Part shown: positions 31,211-42,724 of the stretch, piece after piece | How the letters are laid out: the number at the start of each line of letters is the position of its first letter | Numbering within the stretch: the stretch's first letter is position 1 | NCBI RefSeq assembly: GCF_051014685.1 | Contig: NC_135048.1 | Location: 28,662,543 to 28,726,542, forward strand | Source of the DNA: Ptiloglossa arizonensis | Taxonomy: Eukaryota > Arthropoda > Insecta > Hymenoptera > Colletidae | DNA length: 64,000 bases | Reading direction: 5' to 3' | Position numbers and translations under genes: made by a program | The notes under the pieces: generated by a model | The model's database searches: none | What the model was told of the DNA's origin: nothing | The model's input: only the letters and a program-made list of their open reading frames with translations

Positions 31211-31640
31211 ACCCAACACTGTCCACGATTACTTCTACACATAGTACTATTGTACATTTCCCTTAACCCTATTCGGTCGTATGTCGAGTGTGAGTCGACA
31301 TCGCGTTTCGAAAGCAGTAACAGTTATTCTAAGAATATTTTCCGTAGGATCATAGTTGTATGCACTTTATCTATAGACTGTGTACATATTTATGTAATTT
31401 AATACTAAGAACGATAAGATAGGAGGTGCAATATTTTACTAGGGTTGTGGGTCTCGGTGGTTTTAAAACCATCTTGGAGAGAGACTTATTATTACTGCGG
31501 TTAATATTATTTTTCTCAAAAGTCCAAAATTACATTCTACATATAGATATAACATTCTCGATCAATCGATGTTTATTGCACACAGATGGAAAAGACGGTT
31601 TAGTCAAACATTTATATTTTCTTTCATCGTAGAATCTTCA
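31211..31640. other. unique AT-rich sequence
   Basis: TTAACCCTATTCGGTCG near 31264 is vaguely piggyBac-like at TTAACCCT, but no right end is seen. No gene. Confidence 0.4.
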
Positions 31641-31960
31641 AAACAGTTACAAAACGTTACGAACGTAACGATACACTTTTAAAAAACCAAAGTACCGTTT
31701 CAAGAAGCTTTTCAATCCTTGATCGAACTTTAAATAAATAATACCTTCAACGTTTATATCAATACACTTGTAAGAACGTATTCAATCCTATTCTCGACCA
31801 AACTGTAAACAAATAACAGCTCCGTAAAATACACATTAATGTATTTAAAAATACACATTAAAAAATCCAAAGTGTCGTTTCAAGGTCATTCTCAAGCCCA
31901 ATTCTCGGCCAAACTCCATACACATAACTTCCAAACGAGTCTCAATAATTGATAGTTTCA
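31641..31960. repeat. degenerate tandem repeat, about three copies of about 100 bp
   Basis: AAACCAAAGTACCGTTTCAA and AAATCCAAAGTGTCGTTTCA with CAATCCT..TCGACCAAACT and AATTCTCGGCCAAACTC repeat in order. Confidence 0.65.
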
Positions 31961-32805
31961 TCGTTGTTAAATTAACAAACGTTTTGGAAAGCGAACCGAG
32001 CGGATCAGCGGACAACAGGCACGAAATCGCGAGTGGACAGCCACTGAGTGACCTCGTGTGTCGTCTTTCCAGCTACGAACAGTACACTCGCGCGTTTCCA
32101 TCGAACGTTTCCATCGGTGTTCGTTTCTGTTTTCCTACGGGACGACGTTGAAAATGATCGTCGAGCACGAGGAGCGTGGAAACTCGCGGGGGATATAAAA
32201 GCTTGTCCGGTCTCCCCCGACGGTGCTCTTTAATTCCGCCTCACCCCCCCTCGCCCTATACGGTTGGTTCCAATTCTAACGTGGCTGCGAACGGCGGAGT
32301 CGCTCGAAACACGCGCGAGCGCGCGGCAAACTTTCCGATACGAGCACCGACGAGACCGAGCTGAAATGTTCGTGCATCTGCGAGTGGTAATGAACGGTGG
32401 AACTGGCCGGTAAAACTTTCCACGAGGCTGAATTGAACCGAATCTAGATTTCGGCCCTGCACATTACCATATCGCCCGCGCTGGAGCGAGAGCGAGACAG
32501 AACCGTATTATTGATTCTAACCGGCGAGAACTCGCCGCTAACACACAGAGAGAGAGAGAGAGAGAGAGAGGAACCGTGCACTCGGAATCAACGTCGCGGG
32601 CCACGCTTCACGGGGGGCGTGGAGTGGGGGGACGCGGGAGGTGTGCGACCGGGTGGACAGAAAGACGGAATTTCTGTTGGAAATTTATTAACGTTTCGCG
32701 CCGCCCGGGGCGCTAACTCGCTCTTCCTTTGCCCGCGAATTTGAATATCGACCTTGAAACGAGCGTTTAGCGAACGGGAGCGAGAAAACGAGAAAGAGTA
32801 CCTAC
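31961..32805. promoter_or_regulatory. GC/CpG-rich island with (GA)n tract
   Basis: High CpG at 31990-32480, (AG)n at about 32548-32571 and a G-rich patch at 32610-32660. Open frames are short. The regulatory role is inferred from composition alone. Confidence 0.3.
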
Positions 32806-33540
32806 TCTGGATTGGACTCCGCGGAGAAAAGAAAAATGAGAATCGAACGGTTCGTGTTGGACCAGGTAGACGACACTTTTGACGATTCTGGAGCGTGGTA
32901 CCCTTGAAAGGAAATATTGGTTTCTGAGAGTAAAATACGTGGAAGGTTTTTAATTTCAAGAAGAGAGTATAACTAGATGACTGATTGGTACATTTTTTAT
33001 TCAAGAATTGTTTTTTCTTCTTCTGGGAATAAATTTGTGGAGTCTGATTGAACTTAAAGGAGAAAAAGAAAAATTTGAATCGATTTGAATTTGAATTCGT
33101 GTTGGACCAAGTAGACATTTTTGACGATTCTGGAGCTATCCTTGGAAGGAAATATTGGTTTCCGGGAGTAAAATACGTGGAAGATTTTTAATTTCAAGAA
33201 GAGAGTATACCTAGATGACTGATTGGTAAATTTTTTATTCAAGAATTGTTTTTTTTCTTCTGTGAATAAATTAGTGAAGTCTCGATTGAATTTGGTGGGA
33301 AAAAAGAGAAATGAGAAACGAACGGTTGTGTTGAACTAGGTGGATATTTTTAACGGTTTTGCGAACGGTTCTGCAACGCTAGCCTCGGAAACAAATATTG
33401 GTTTTTGGAAGCGAAATAGATGGAAGGTTTTCAATTTGAGGAGAAGAATATACCTAGATGATCGATCGATTAATTTTTCAACGAAGAATTATTTTTCTTT
33501 CCTACGAAGAAATAATTCGAATCTAATGAGAAGTAATTAG
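32806..33540. repeat. tandem array, three copies of about 238 bp
   Basis: TTCGTGTTGGACCA, GGAAATATTGGTTT, GTAAAATACGTGGAAG and TTTATTCAAGAATTGTTTTT repeat in the same order beginning near 32820, 33060 and 33300. Confidence 0.9.
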
Positions 33541-34680
33541 TGGACAGGTTGAATAATGTGGTTACCACGAGGTATAATGTGCAACAAGATAAGCGCGTTA
33601 CGATTGGTTCGGACCTCTTTGTACTTTTACTCGTTGAATTCCAGATGAAGCCATTCGTATCGTATTCGAATACCGTGTAAGTAATTCTAGTTGGATTTAA
33701 CTGGCTCGTAGGAGCTCGAGCGGAGTTTCGAGTAAATTTAACAAAAGATTGGAGAATAAATATTTCGCTTTGAAATTTTTCACACATTTTTACAGACTGA
33801 ATGCGCGAATCGATTCGTTAAACGACGTGAACGGATCGATTGAAATTCAAATATATTCGATATATTCACTTTTAACGTTTCGGTCTGTATTTTAGAAATC
33901 CGAAAATGATTTCAAAATTACAAATTTAGAATATAAATTTTTAGATTATGTTATTTACTAACGTTAATAATTCGAGAATTATCAAAATTAATAAATAACG
34001 ACATTGGACCTCACTGTACACTAACTGTACATTTTTATACTCAACGTGTAAACAAATTTTCACAAATAAAGCAGACATTTAGCAATGTTATGCTCCAACC
34101 TGGAACGATTTTCAGGTTAAGTAACTTCTAAAATAATTAAACAAAGTTAAGACACTAATTAGAGCATCCACCTTACTAATTTTTCATCCAGAACGAATCT
34201 TCGTGCCCAAGGGGGTAAAATACAGTACAATTCCGATCTAATGCCTTACAAGGTACCGATTTTGCCTCAAGAATTTCACCATAGTCACAAACCAACCAAT
34301 AGACGATTCTTTCGACGATAAGCGATCTAGCTGAAACACGGTAGGCGTGTGGAAGACGGTAGCGTGAGAAAAGAAAGAAGAACGAGCCGATAAATCAAAG
34401 CGAACGAAGAAGCGGGATATATTCGTGGAACCCCGGGCTTGTTTGCGTGAAATAAAAGTACAACGACAAATAGTGGAGAAGCCCGTTACTTAACCGCTTC
34501 GGAGCACCGTTAGCTCACCTGACTGCGTGTACGGAATATACAGGGTGTCTCCGCCGCTCGCGCCGCATTCCTGTCGCTGCACGGCAGACACCGAAAATAC
34601 ACGCGACAGAGGTCACTGAACGAATCTTCGATTCCATATCTCTGTCAACTGCAACGTGAAAATGTCCCTGATCCTTTCAA
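33541..34680. other. unique sequence, no gene seen
   Basis: AT-rich to 34200, then mixed. ACAGGGTGT at 34540-34548 is shared with the 61-62 kb array. No coding similarity. Confidence 0.45.
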
Positions 34681-35310
34681 TCTTCGATACGAATCTTGTC
34701 CGTTTACTTTCGAACGACTTTACTCCTTGTAACGAGGGAGAGGAAGATATGTACAGTTATCTTGCGGATATGTACAATTTTCAAGGTAAAGAGAGTAAGA
34801 TATTCATGATTACCTGAATCTTCGATATAAAGCTTGTCTATTTTCTTTGTAACAAGTTTACTACTTATAACGAGGGAGAGAAAGGTATGTACGGTTATCT
34901 TGCGGATATGTGCAATTTTCAAGGTAAAGATTGTAAGATATTCATTGATCACCTGAATCTTCGATACAAAACTTGTCTATTTTCTTTGTAACGATTTTAG
35001 TCCTTATAACGAGGGAGAGGAAGATGTGTAGAATTTTCAAAGTAAAGAGCGTAATTTATCCACGATCCCCTGAATCTTCAATACAAAGCTTGTCTATTTT
35101 CTTTCGAACAAGTTTACTCCTTATAACGAGGTAGAGGAAAATATATACGAATATCTTACGGATATGTACAATTTTCAAGGTAAAAAACGTAAGATATCCA
35201 CGATCCCCTGAATCTTCGATACAAAGCTCGTTCATTTTCTTTCCAACGACTTCACTCCTTATAACGAGGGAGATATGTACAATTTTCAAGGTAAAGAGGG
35301 TAAGATTCGG
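34681..35310. repeat. tandem array, five copies of about 130 bp
   Basis: CTGAATCTTCGATACAAA, CTTGTCTATTTTCTTTGTAA, CTTATAACGAGGGAGAGGAA and ATATGTACAATTTTCAAGGT recur in order. The TGAATCTTC landmark is near 34688, 34814, 34953, 35070 and 35209. Confidence 0.9.
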
Positions 35311-36885
35311 AGATAACGTACAGATTGTATAATGTTGTACAGTGGAGCGTTGCGAAATAAAATTGTAATCTAAAAACGGAAGAAGAGAATTAAATTCTCG
35401 GTTTGTTAATTACCGTCGATTTTATTTATTTCCGTACGAATTCGGTATACAGCAAGGTTTCTCGATCGATAAATTTCCGGGGAATTTCACGAAAGTCAGA
35501 CGTACGGATAAAGAATATTTCTCGTTCGAGGAGGCGAGTTCCGGTCCGGTTCGAGAACTGGTTCGATAGCCATCAGGAACAATCGGGACGCAACAATTAA
35601 GACGGCTGAAAAACAACGAGGCACCCGTGAATGCAGAGCCGAAGGAATTATTCGTTCCCGGAGGCGTTCGCCTCGGCCTCCGGCTGTACAGGGTGTAAAA
35701 AAAGCACTCGCGAACGAGAGAACCAACATTTTCAAGCTGGACAGTCAGCTACACTCGGTCGAGTGTCGCATCGTAATATCGATATTAAAAAATTGTACCC
35801 CCACTCCCGTATGCACAAAAACGATCGATTTCACGAAATAAAAAAATAGAACCGTTGTTAATATTAATTTAATCGCTTTAATTTAAATTCTAGAAATGAA
35901 TTAAGGAATGTTCAATCTAGCATTATCATTACGGACTTTCTAACTTTGAAATCTCGTGCAAGAAACGCGATTCAAACGTCGATAATACTATAAATAATCA
36001 GCTTCTATTTTTCATAATAACGAACGAATATATTCGAGCTGATGCTTCGCGATATTTCGAATTCTTATTCGGGTACAGAGAAAGGAACAATAAATAAATC
36101 CGGCTGGTGAATTTCAACCGTAACGATACTTATAATAAAACAATGCAAACGAAAAATATTCCTTTCACAAATAAATTAACAAAAATATTCTCCGTTCGAT
36201 AGTGTACTATACTAGTAAAAATTTAACTATAATAAATGGATGATATAATAAATTTCCAGAAAATGTTTCGCGACTCGTTTAAATTTTGTGTTCCGTTGAA
36301 AATTCGACATGAAAATTCGAAGGTCACTAATCCACGTGTAAAACAGTACAAAATCTGCTAGCTACTGTACCCTGTGTAGCGTGATCGGTGACGTGTCAAC
36401 GACAACGGAGATCGCAACTCGAGTATTCGTTTCGCGGGAAAAGAGGTCAAGGGTCGAGGTGTTCGATTGCAAGGCGATTCCCAGATGTCGATCGCTTCCT
36501 GAAATTACTGGCGCTTTCAGCAGCGCGGCGTTGCCGATTGCGAGGCTCTCCTCCTGCCCGTGCAGAATCCACGGGGAAACCCGGTCGCAGTTCTCGCCTC
36601 CTCGCGGATTCGACCGAGTCACGAACTTGGCCAGTATTCCACACAGTCCAGTTCCCATTGACCGTAACGCGACTGCGTTCGTTCCGCGACGTGAAATCGC
36701 GTGCGCACGTATTACGATTAACCGGCGGAATGACTAATTAATCGGCTCGAAACATCGTGGCGTGTTTGCCGCCGATACAGCTCGATTCGAGCCACGCCGC
36801 GTGGCCCATAAATGAAATGGATACGAGATACCATCATTTTTTGTCTTCGGTGAAGAAATAAATAATTAAAAAAATTTTAATAGAT
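35311..36885. promoter_or_regulatory. mixed unique sequence with GC-rich island at 36360-36840
   Basis: ACAGGGTGT lies at 35688-35696. The island has overlapping frames of 117-118 codons with no domain. It contains TAATTAATC at 36735-36743, a homeodomain-type site. Nothing coding is recognised. Confidence 0.3.
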
Positions 36886-37440
36886 ATGAAAAATATCTTT
36901 CCTCGGTCTGGAGAATTTTTCACGCGGCAAAGAATCTCGAGGTAATTTGCATCGGTTTAGAAATAAATAATGGAAATATCTTGATAGAAATGAAAAATAT
37001 CTTTTTTCAGTCTTGAGAATTTTTCACGTGGCAAAGTATCTGAAGGTAATTTGCATCGGTTTAGAAATAAATAATGCAAAAATATCTTGATAGAAATGAA
37101 AAATATCTTTTTTCAGTCTTGGGAATTTTTCACGTGGCAAAGTATCTGAAGGTAATTTGCATCGGTTTAGAAATAAATAATGCAAAAATATCTTGATAGA
37201 AATGAAAAATATCTTTTTTCAGTCTTGGGAATTTTTCACGCGACAAAGAATCTTTGGGATAATTTGCATCCGTTTAGAAATAAATAATGAAAAAATATCT
37301 TGATAGAAATGAAAAATATTTTTTGTCGGTCTTGAGAATTTTTCACGCGGCAAAAGATCTTTGGGGTAATTTGCTATTGATAATCATCGACATAGAAATA
37401 AATAACAAAAAGAATCTTAATAGAAATTAAACATATTTGT
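36886..37440. repeat. tandem array, five copies of about 106 bp
   Basis: GAGAATTTTTCACG/GGGAATTTTTCACG occurs near 36911, 37015, 37121, 37227 and 37334. GGTAATTTGCATCGGTTTAG and TATCTTGATAGAAATGAAAA are constant. Confidence 0.92.
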
Positions 37441-37554
37441 ATTGGCCTTGAAGAATTCTAGTAGAAATAAGAAACCTTGGATTGAATTTAGTAATTGTTT
37501 TCGTCACGTGGTATGGAATGTGATTAATATATCGTATATATATATATTCCTTCT

Positions 37555-38030
37555 AATTTGGATTATACCATTTCGATAGTTATCGATATGACCACAATCG
37601 GTTGATTGAGAACGTTCGTTAGAGATAATAAACGGCTATGACTACGCCCTATGTTATTGATTTTAATAAAACAAGCTCCGTTCCCCGTAATTGGGTCTCC
37701 ACACGGGTTGATAAAATTATTGTTATCATTAAAGGAACTGAACATTTCTATTATACCTTTGTCTCTTCAATTTAGATTATTCGATTCCGATAGAAATAAT
37801 AATTGAATCTCAACACGGTTAATGGAGTTATCGTTAAAGAAACCATAAATACCTACTATATTTTTTCTCTTCGATTTGAATTATCCTACTCCGATATATT
37901 TCACGACGACAATGGTCGGAATATTGATTCGAATAAAACAAGCGGCATTCCTAGTAATAGAGTCTCGATACGATTAATAAAATTACTGTTATCATTCGAG
38001 ACTACAAAATCCTATTAGAACTTTTTCTCT
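37555..38030. repeat. degenerate tandem repeat, about three copies
   Basis: GATAAAATTATTGTTATCAT near 37707, AATGGAGTTATCGTTAAAG near 37822 and AATAAAATTACTGTTATCAT near 37976 are accompanied by repeated TTTAATAAAACAAGC and TCTCTTC.ATTT..ATTAT blocks. Spacing is irregular. Confidence 0.6.
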
Positions 38031-39720
38031 GCAATTTTTAACGATCGTATTCTAATCATTTTCAAAGCGAACCACTCACGGTTGGTCGAAAACGCCGTGA
38101 ACCGCAAGTTCGCATTATCGGTGTTTCGAGCCACTCGAAGACTCAAGCCCCCCCTTAAAACCGTGGAAAAGGAGCGGAAAATACACAGGTCCCTCGAGCA
38201 ATTTCGTACGTCGATCAGGCTTGTCCCGAGTCGCATGACGCGCGTGACGGGGAACCATCGAGAAACGTGTCGTGCGAAGCGTCATTTCGCGACCGAGCGC
38301 TACCGTTCGCTCCAGATAACACGCGCGTCGTTTGCAGCGATGGCAAACTTTCTAAGCGGCGAACGAACGAACGAACGAACGAACGAACGAACGAACGAAC
38401 GCGACGACGAGCCGCCGCTGTTGTTCGTCGTGTTCTTTTCGCCGTTCCCCCGTTCGACGCGCGTAAATCACGCGATCGCCCAACAACGCGGAGAACCGCT
38501 GAGCGTTAATGTTTCCCGTCCATCGGCGGGAACCGGTTCCGAGAACGCAACCGATCCGAGAAGAGAGCCTCTCTCATTCGACGCGCGACAATCTCCCCTC
38601 TCCCCCCACCATTCCCCCTCCATAACGACGCTGTACCGTTCGACAGTCGCCGAACGACTTCGTCGAGAGAATCGCTGTCGTTTTCGCGTCGAACGCGGCG
38701 TCATCCAGGAAGAGAGGAAAAGAACGGAGAGAAAAAGAAAAGCAAATACACGCGGGACAGACACACCACCTGCGAGAGGAGCTCGTCCGGTTCTGCGTGT
38801 GCTCGAACGCTACGAACGACGGTGAAAAACCCCTAGAACGATTTTTTGTTCTTTCTTTCTTTATCCGTGCCGAACGGAGCTCCCCGACGTTTACCGTTAC
38901 TCGGCGCACGAACTTCGGAGTCTCTCGGGCCAAGAGAGCGCCGCGCGCGTTCGTGTCTCGCGAATCGTTGGCTCATTGGCGCGCCGGCGCGCACGCGCAA
39001 CACGCCGACCGACGGTTCCGTGGGACCCATCCGCGGGACGAAAAATGCATGTGGAACGGATTCACAATTATCGAGGTACCCCGTCGTCGCGAAACAATGG
39101 CCATTGTGAAGCGGGCGGCACGGTCTATCCGCGGTCTGGTCTCTCGCTCCGTGGCGGCTGACTTTTTCCCGTTACAGGCGCTAGCCTAGTTGCAAAATTC
39201 AATTAAAATAAACTCCGGTGAACACACACGCGTTCGTACGTTCACAGTGACGACGATCCTCCTGGGAGGAACCGGCGAGAAATAGTACGGAGAAAAAAGA
39301 TAGTGGAAAAAAAAAACGAAGGCGAACAGGAAGCTAGAGAAAGGGGGGCGGGCAGGAAGGTAAACTCGATGGTGGAGAACTCGCGTGATAAGGGTTGAAG
39401 CCACACCTTGATACCAGATACCCTTCTTCGTGGTAGCTTTTAGCCAAATGACGCGGATTTTATTATTGGATGGCCTTTAAGGGTGCGGCCGGGTTACCCT
39501 GCCCGCGGTCTAATGGGCCGTTAACCAGCCCCACCTTTCTGCCATTTTTTTTTTCTTTCCTTTCTTCCTTTTTTTTTTCACGCGACACCCGTTATGCGTC
39601 ACGTAAAGGAGCGTCACGACACGCGAGTCCCGGTCGAGGTGGTTCGTTCGTTCGTTAGCTCGCGCGCCTTCGTGGTTCGAGAACGTTGGTTATTGAAGGC
39701 CGATCGGTGAAGTGAAATTA
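38031..39720. promoter_or_regulatory. largest CpG-rich island, candidate promoter or alternative first exon
   Basis: About 1.7 kb with very dense CpG, including an (AACG)n microsatellite at 38362-38402. Its 247-codon plus-strand frame (38082-38825) reads through that microsatellite and has Arg/Ser-rich, domain-free content, so I do not accept it as a protein. CpG-rich DNA in the middle of AT-rich arrays is what an alternative promoter of a long gene could look like. That is inference. Confidence 0.35.
38362..38402. repeat. (GAAC)n tetranucleotide microsatellite
   Basis: About ten uninterrupted AACG/GAAC units inside the CpG island. Confidence 0.92.
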
Positions 39721-40720
39721 ATGAACGAATTGACGAAGCATTTTTGGATACTTATCGGTCTCTTGCAACGATTCGCGCCGACGGAAGGAAATATTCGGAA
39801 GTGGGCTGTTTTTTTTTTTTTGTTGCAAGGCATCTCTCTCCGAGAGTTTCGTAAGAACGACTCGTTGAAAACATAATTCCATCGGATCTGCTCGATCGAA
39901 AAAACCATCCGTGGTGGATCGCTCGTGAAAGCGTGTCGACGGAGGTATCCGGCGAAACCGCTTCGAATAATTGCTCCCAAAGGGAAAAATCGTTGGAACG
40001 AAGAAATTCGAAAGTCCAAAGTAACCGTCGGATTCTGTTCCTCGGTGATTGATAATCGCGCGCGGAAAGGGCGGGAAAATTCAAACGCACCGAACCGACC
40101 AGACTCGGTTACGAGTATACGACGTTGAAAACTACACGGCGGTGATGCTCGAATATTTATAAAACGAATCGAGGGATCAAGTACGAGCCATCGACAATGC
40201 TAAACACGAGAGGAATTCGCGTTTCGATCGATCGAAGGAAAAATATTTTCACCGTCGTCGATCGCTGCATCGCGTGCTTCACAGGCGAGTGTGCCTTGAG
40301 GACGGGGAGGGGGGAGGGGGAGAAGGACTGCCTCTCCGATTTTAGAGAATCAATATTTTTTTTTTTGCATCCTCTCCCACTGCCATGAAACATTAACGAT
40401 GATACAAGGTTTACGAATCTTTTCCCCGACACTTCCAAGAACACATTTCTTTCCAAACAAATCGATATTTCGATCTATCCACGTTCACCTAGTTTCTAAA
40501 AATTCTAATTCAATTTCCACCCATTAGCGACTCGAAAATTCTCACATTGAGTGTACTCGAACCCTTACATTCTCCACGTGCGTTAACGCAATTCAACGAA
40601 AATTGCCTCTTCAAAGCACGATCCTTTAACACACTTGCTCAACGCTCGCAAACATTCCTTATTCTTCCGATAAAAAAAATAGAAAATATTCCCAAATATT
40701 CTAATTTTTTTTTCTAATTC
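39721..40720. other. unique sequence, no gene seen
   Basis: Mixed composition, with a G-rich patch at 40300-40323. Open frames to 112 codons have no recognisable domain. Confidence 0.45.
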
Positions 40721-40722
40721 TA

Positions 40723-40878
40723 TTGGGTTGGTCGGAAAGTCATTTCGTGTTTATGCTTTTGCAGTGTTTCGTGTTTGATTTTATAGTAATCGAATGTTAC
40801 AATAGTATTAGTATTTACAATTATTACTGCGCATAGGTACAAATAATAGAGAAAATTAAAAAAAAATATATATATATA
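40723..40878. mobile_element. truncated mariner-type left end
   Basis: TA followed by TTGGGTTGGTCGGAAAGTCA and ATTTCGTGTTTATGCTTTTG. The terminus matches mariner-type ends, but the interior differs from the 140-bp family and no right end precedes the next element. Confidence 0.55.
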
Positions 40879-41018
40879 TTGGATTGTCGGAAGGTTATTT
40901 TGTTTTCCAAAATGGAGAATATACAATTCAATAAAATGTTTGTACACACTAAGAAAATCGTGTTTCATTTTCACCAAAAAAAAGAAAAAAAAACGAAATG
41001 ACTTTCCAAACAACCCAA
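40879..41018. mobile_element. mariner-type MITE, 140 bp
   Basis: Left TTGGATTGTCGGAAGGTTAT and right ATGACTTTCCAAACAACCCAA with TA at both flanks (40877-40878, 41019-41020). The interior TTTTCCAAAATGGAGAATAT and AAAATCGTGTTTCATTTTCA is nearly identical to other copies. Confidence 0.88.
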
Positions 41019-41049
41019 TAAGTATTAGAAAAAAAAAATGAGAATATTT

Positions 41050-41161
41050 GAGAATTTTTTCTTTCTTTTTTTTATCGGAAGACTAAGTAGAGTGCACAAA
41101 CATTTTATCAAATTATATACTCTTCATTTTGGAGAACGAAACGACTTTCCGAGCAACCCGA
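41050..41161. mobile_element. mariner-type MITE, truncated, opposite orientation
   Basis: It lacks one terminus. It retains AGTGCACAAACATTTTATCA, CTTCATTTTGGAGAACGAAA and the end CGACTTTCCGAGCAACCCGA followed by TA. Confidence 0.75.
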
Positions 41162-41163
41162 TA

Positions 41164-41941
41164 ATTCTAATTTTTTCAATACCCTCATCCTCACTTCACC
41201 TTAATTTTCAAACCGTTTCGCTATCGGCGATCGCGCAAAGTAGATCAACAAAGTCGCGAAGGATCAAGCCATCGACGCGCCTACGGGGATAACCTACAAG
41301 TGTCGATAATACTCGACGGTTTATTGGATATAAACCTTTCGCTTAACCGTTTCCACGGTCACGGTTTGTTCATCGGGTGGCGATTACTCGCTAATTTGTT
41401 TAACAGTTCACCGGACGGGATTCACGGAGGCGACGTTTGTCGCCGGAAACCAACGAAGGAAAGAAGATCGTGGCGAGTCAATTAGCGTTATTAAGGAGGA
41501 GGGGGGAGAGAAGAGATCGTGGTGGGCGTCGTTGGAAGACGAGAGAAGGCTTCGCGGTGAGCGCCGCCGCCGCCGATTTTATTAGACCGTTATCGCACGC
41601 CGTATGGAATGTTTGTATTCGTTTCGCCACTCAGTCGTGACGCAATTGTACGCGCGTCCACTTCTTGCACGACCTTCTGCGCGAGTTACGCGACACACAT
41701 TCGGTCGATTTTTGCAGCGGGAAAGGTCGCGAACCGGTCTGTCGCCCCACGATAGCGGATTTATCAGATAATGGGCATCGATGGGCCGGATAAGAGTCCA
41801 AACGGGCGCGAATAGATCGAACAACGGATTGAAAATGGCGGCGAGCGATTCGCACCAGCGACTCGAACCGGGAACAACCGAACCTAGATGCATTGGACGA
41901 ATCGTCAATATTTTTATCGATTCTCGACGAAGGAGACACGA
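41164..41941. promoter_or_regulatory. GC-rich unique island
   Basis: Dense CpG at 41210-41900. Overlapping frames of about 100 codons on both strands have no recognisable domain. Possible regulatory DNA, by composition only. Confidence 0.28.
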
Positions 41942-42507
41942 TTAACCCTTTGCACTCGAATAGAGACTCGTCGACCGATGCAATGGCGGATTTTTCTAAT
42001 TTTTTTAAGTTTTAATTTTTCGAGAGGAAAACTTCCTTTGTGGCTTAGGATAAATAAAGTATCTTGTATAATACTTGTATAAGCCTTGTACAATTTTCTA
42101 TTAATTCTCTGCACTCGAAAAGCGAGTGCTTAATTATTCATTTTTCTAAGTTTTAATTTTTTGAGAAGAAAATTTCCTTCGTGGCTTAGGATAAATAAAG
42201 TATCTTGTATAACCTTGTATAATCCTTGTATATATCTTGTATAATCTTAAATTAACCCTTTGCACTCGAAAAGCGATCGAAACTCGTCGACAGATGCACT
42301 GGGGAATTTTTCTAATTTTTCTAAGTTTTAATTTTTCGAAAGAAAAACTTCCTTCGTGGCTCGAGAGATAAATAAAGTATCTTGTATACGAAATATCTCG
42401 ATGAGATAACATCCAAGTTTATTTTACGATTTATTTTCACATCCGATGTAAAAGATTTCTTTGAGGTTTCTTGCCTCGAAAAATGCTTCGAGAGCGCAAA
42501 GGGTTAA
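41942..42507. mobile_element. piggyBac-type MITE with triplicated left part
   Basis: TTAACCCTTTGCACTCGAA occurs at 41942 and 42252, with a decayed copy (TTAATTCTCTGCACTCGAA) at 42101. Each is followed by TTCTAA..TTTAAGTTTTAATTTTTCG and GATAAATAAAGTATCTTGTA. A single right end, CGAGAGCGCAAAGGG then TTAA, closes at 42504-42507. The innermost element (42256-42503, 248 bp) has TTAA on both sides and matching CCCTTTGC[AG]CTC ends. Confidence 0.8.
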
Positions 42508-42549
42508 AATTACTATGGTCTCTTACATGAGCCACTGGAATCCGTTATA

Positions 42550-42692
42550 TTGGGTTCGGAAAGTCATTTCGTTTTCCAAAATGGAGAATATGTAATTTAA
42601 TAAAATGTTTATACACTCTAAAAAGATCGTGTTTCATTTTAACCGAAAAAAGAAAAAGAAAAAAAAGCCTAATGACTTTTCGAACAACCTAA
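42550..42692. mobile_element. mariner-type MITE, about 143 bp
   Basis: Left TTGGGTTCGGAAAGTCATTT, interior TTTTCCAAAATGGAGAATAT, right ATGACTTTTCGAACAACCTAA, flanked by TA (42548-42549, 42693-42694). It sits 43 bp after the piggyBac-type element. Confidence 0.88.
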
Positions 42693-42724
42693 TAAATTAA
42701 AATTGTAAATAATTTTTTATTGAA

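Noticed and set aside
38082..38825. 247-codon plus-strand frame, the longest uninterrupted one
   Set aside because: It lies in CpG-rich DNA where stops are rare, reads through a (GAAC)n run as TNER repeats, shows no domain and overlaps similar frames on the other strand.
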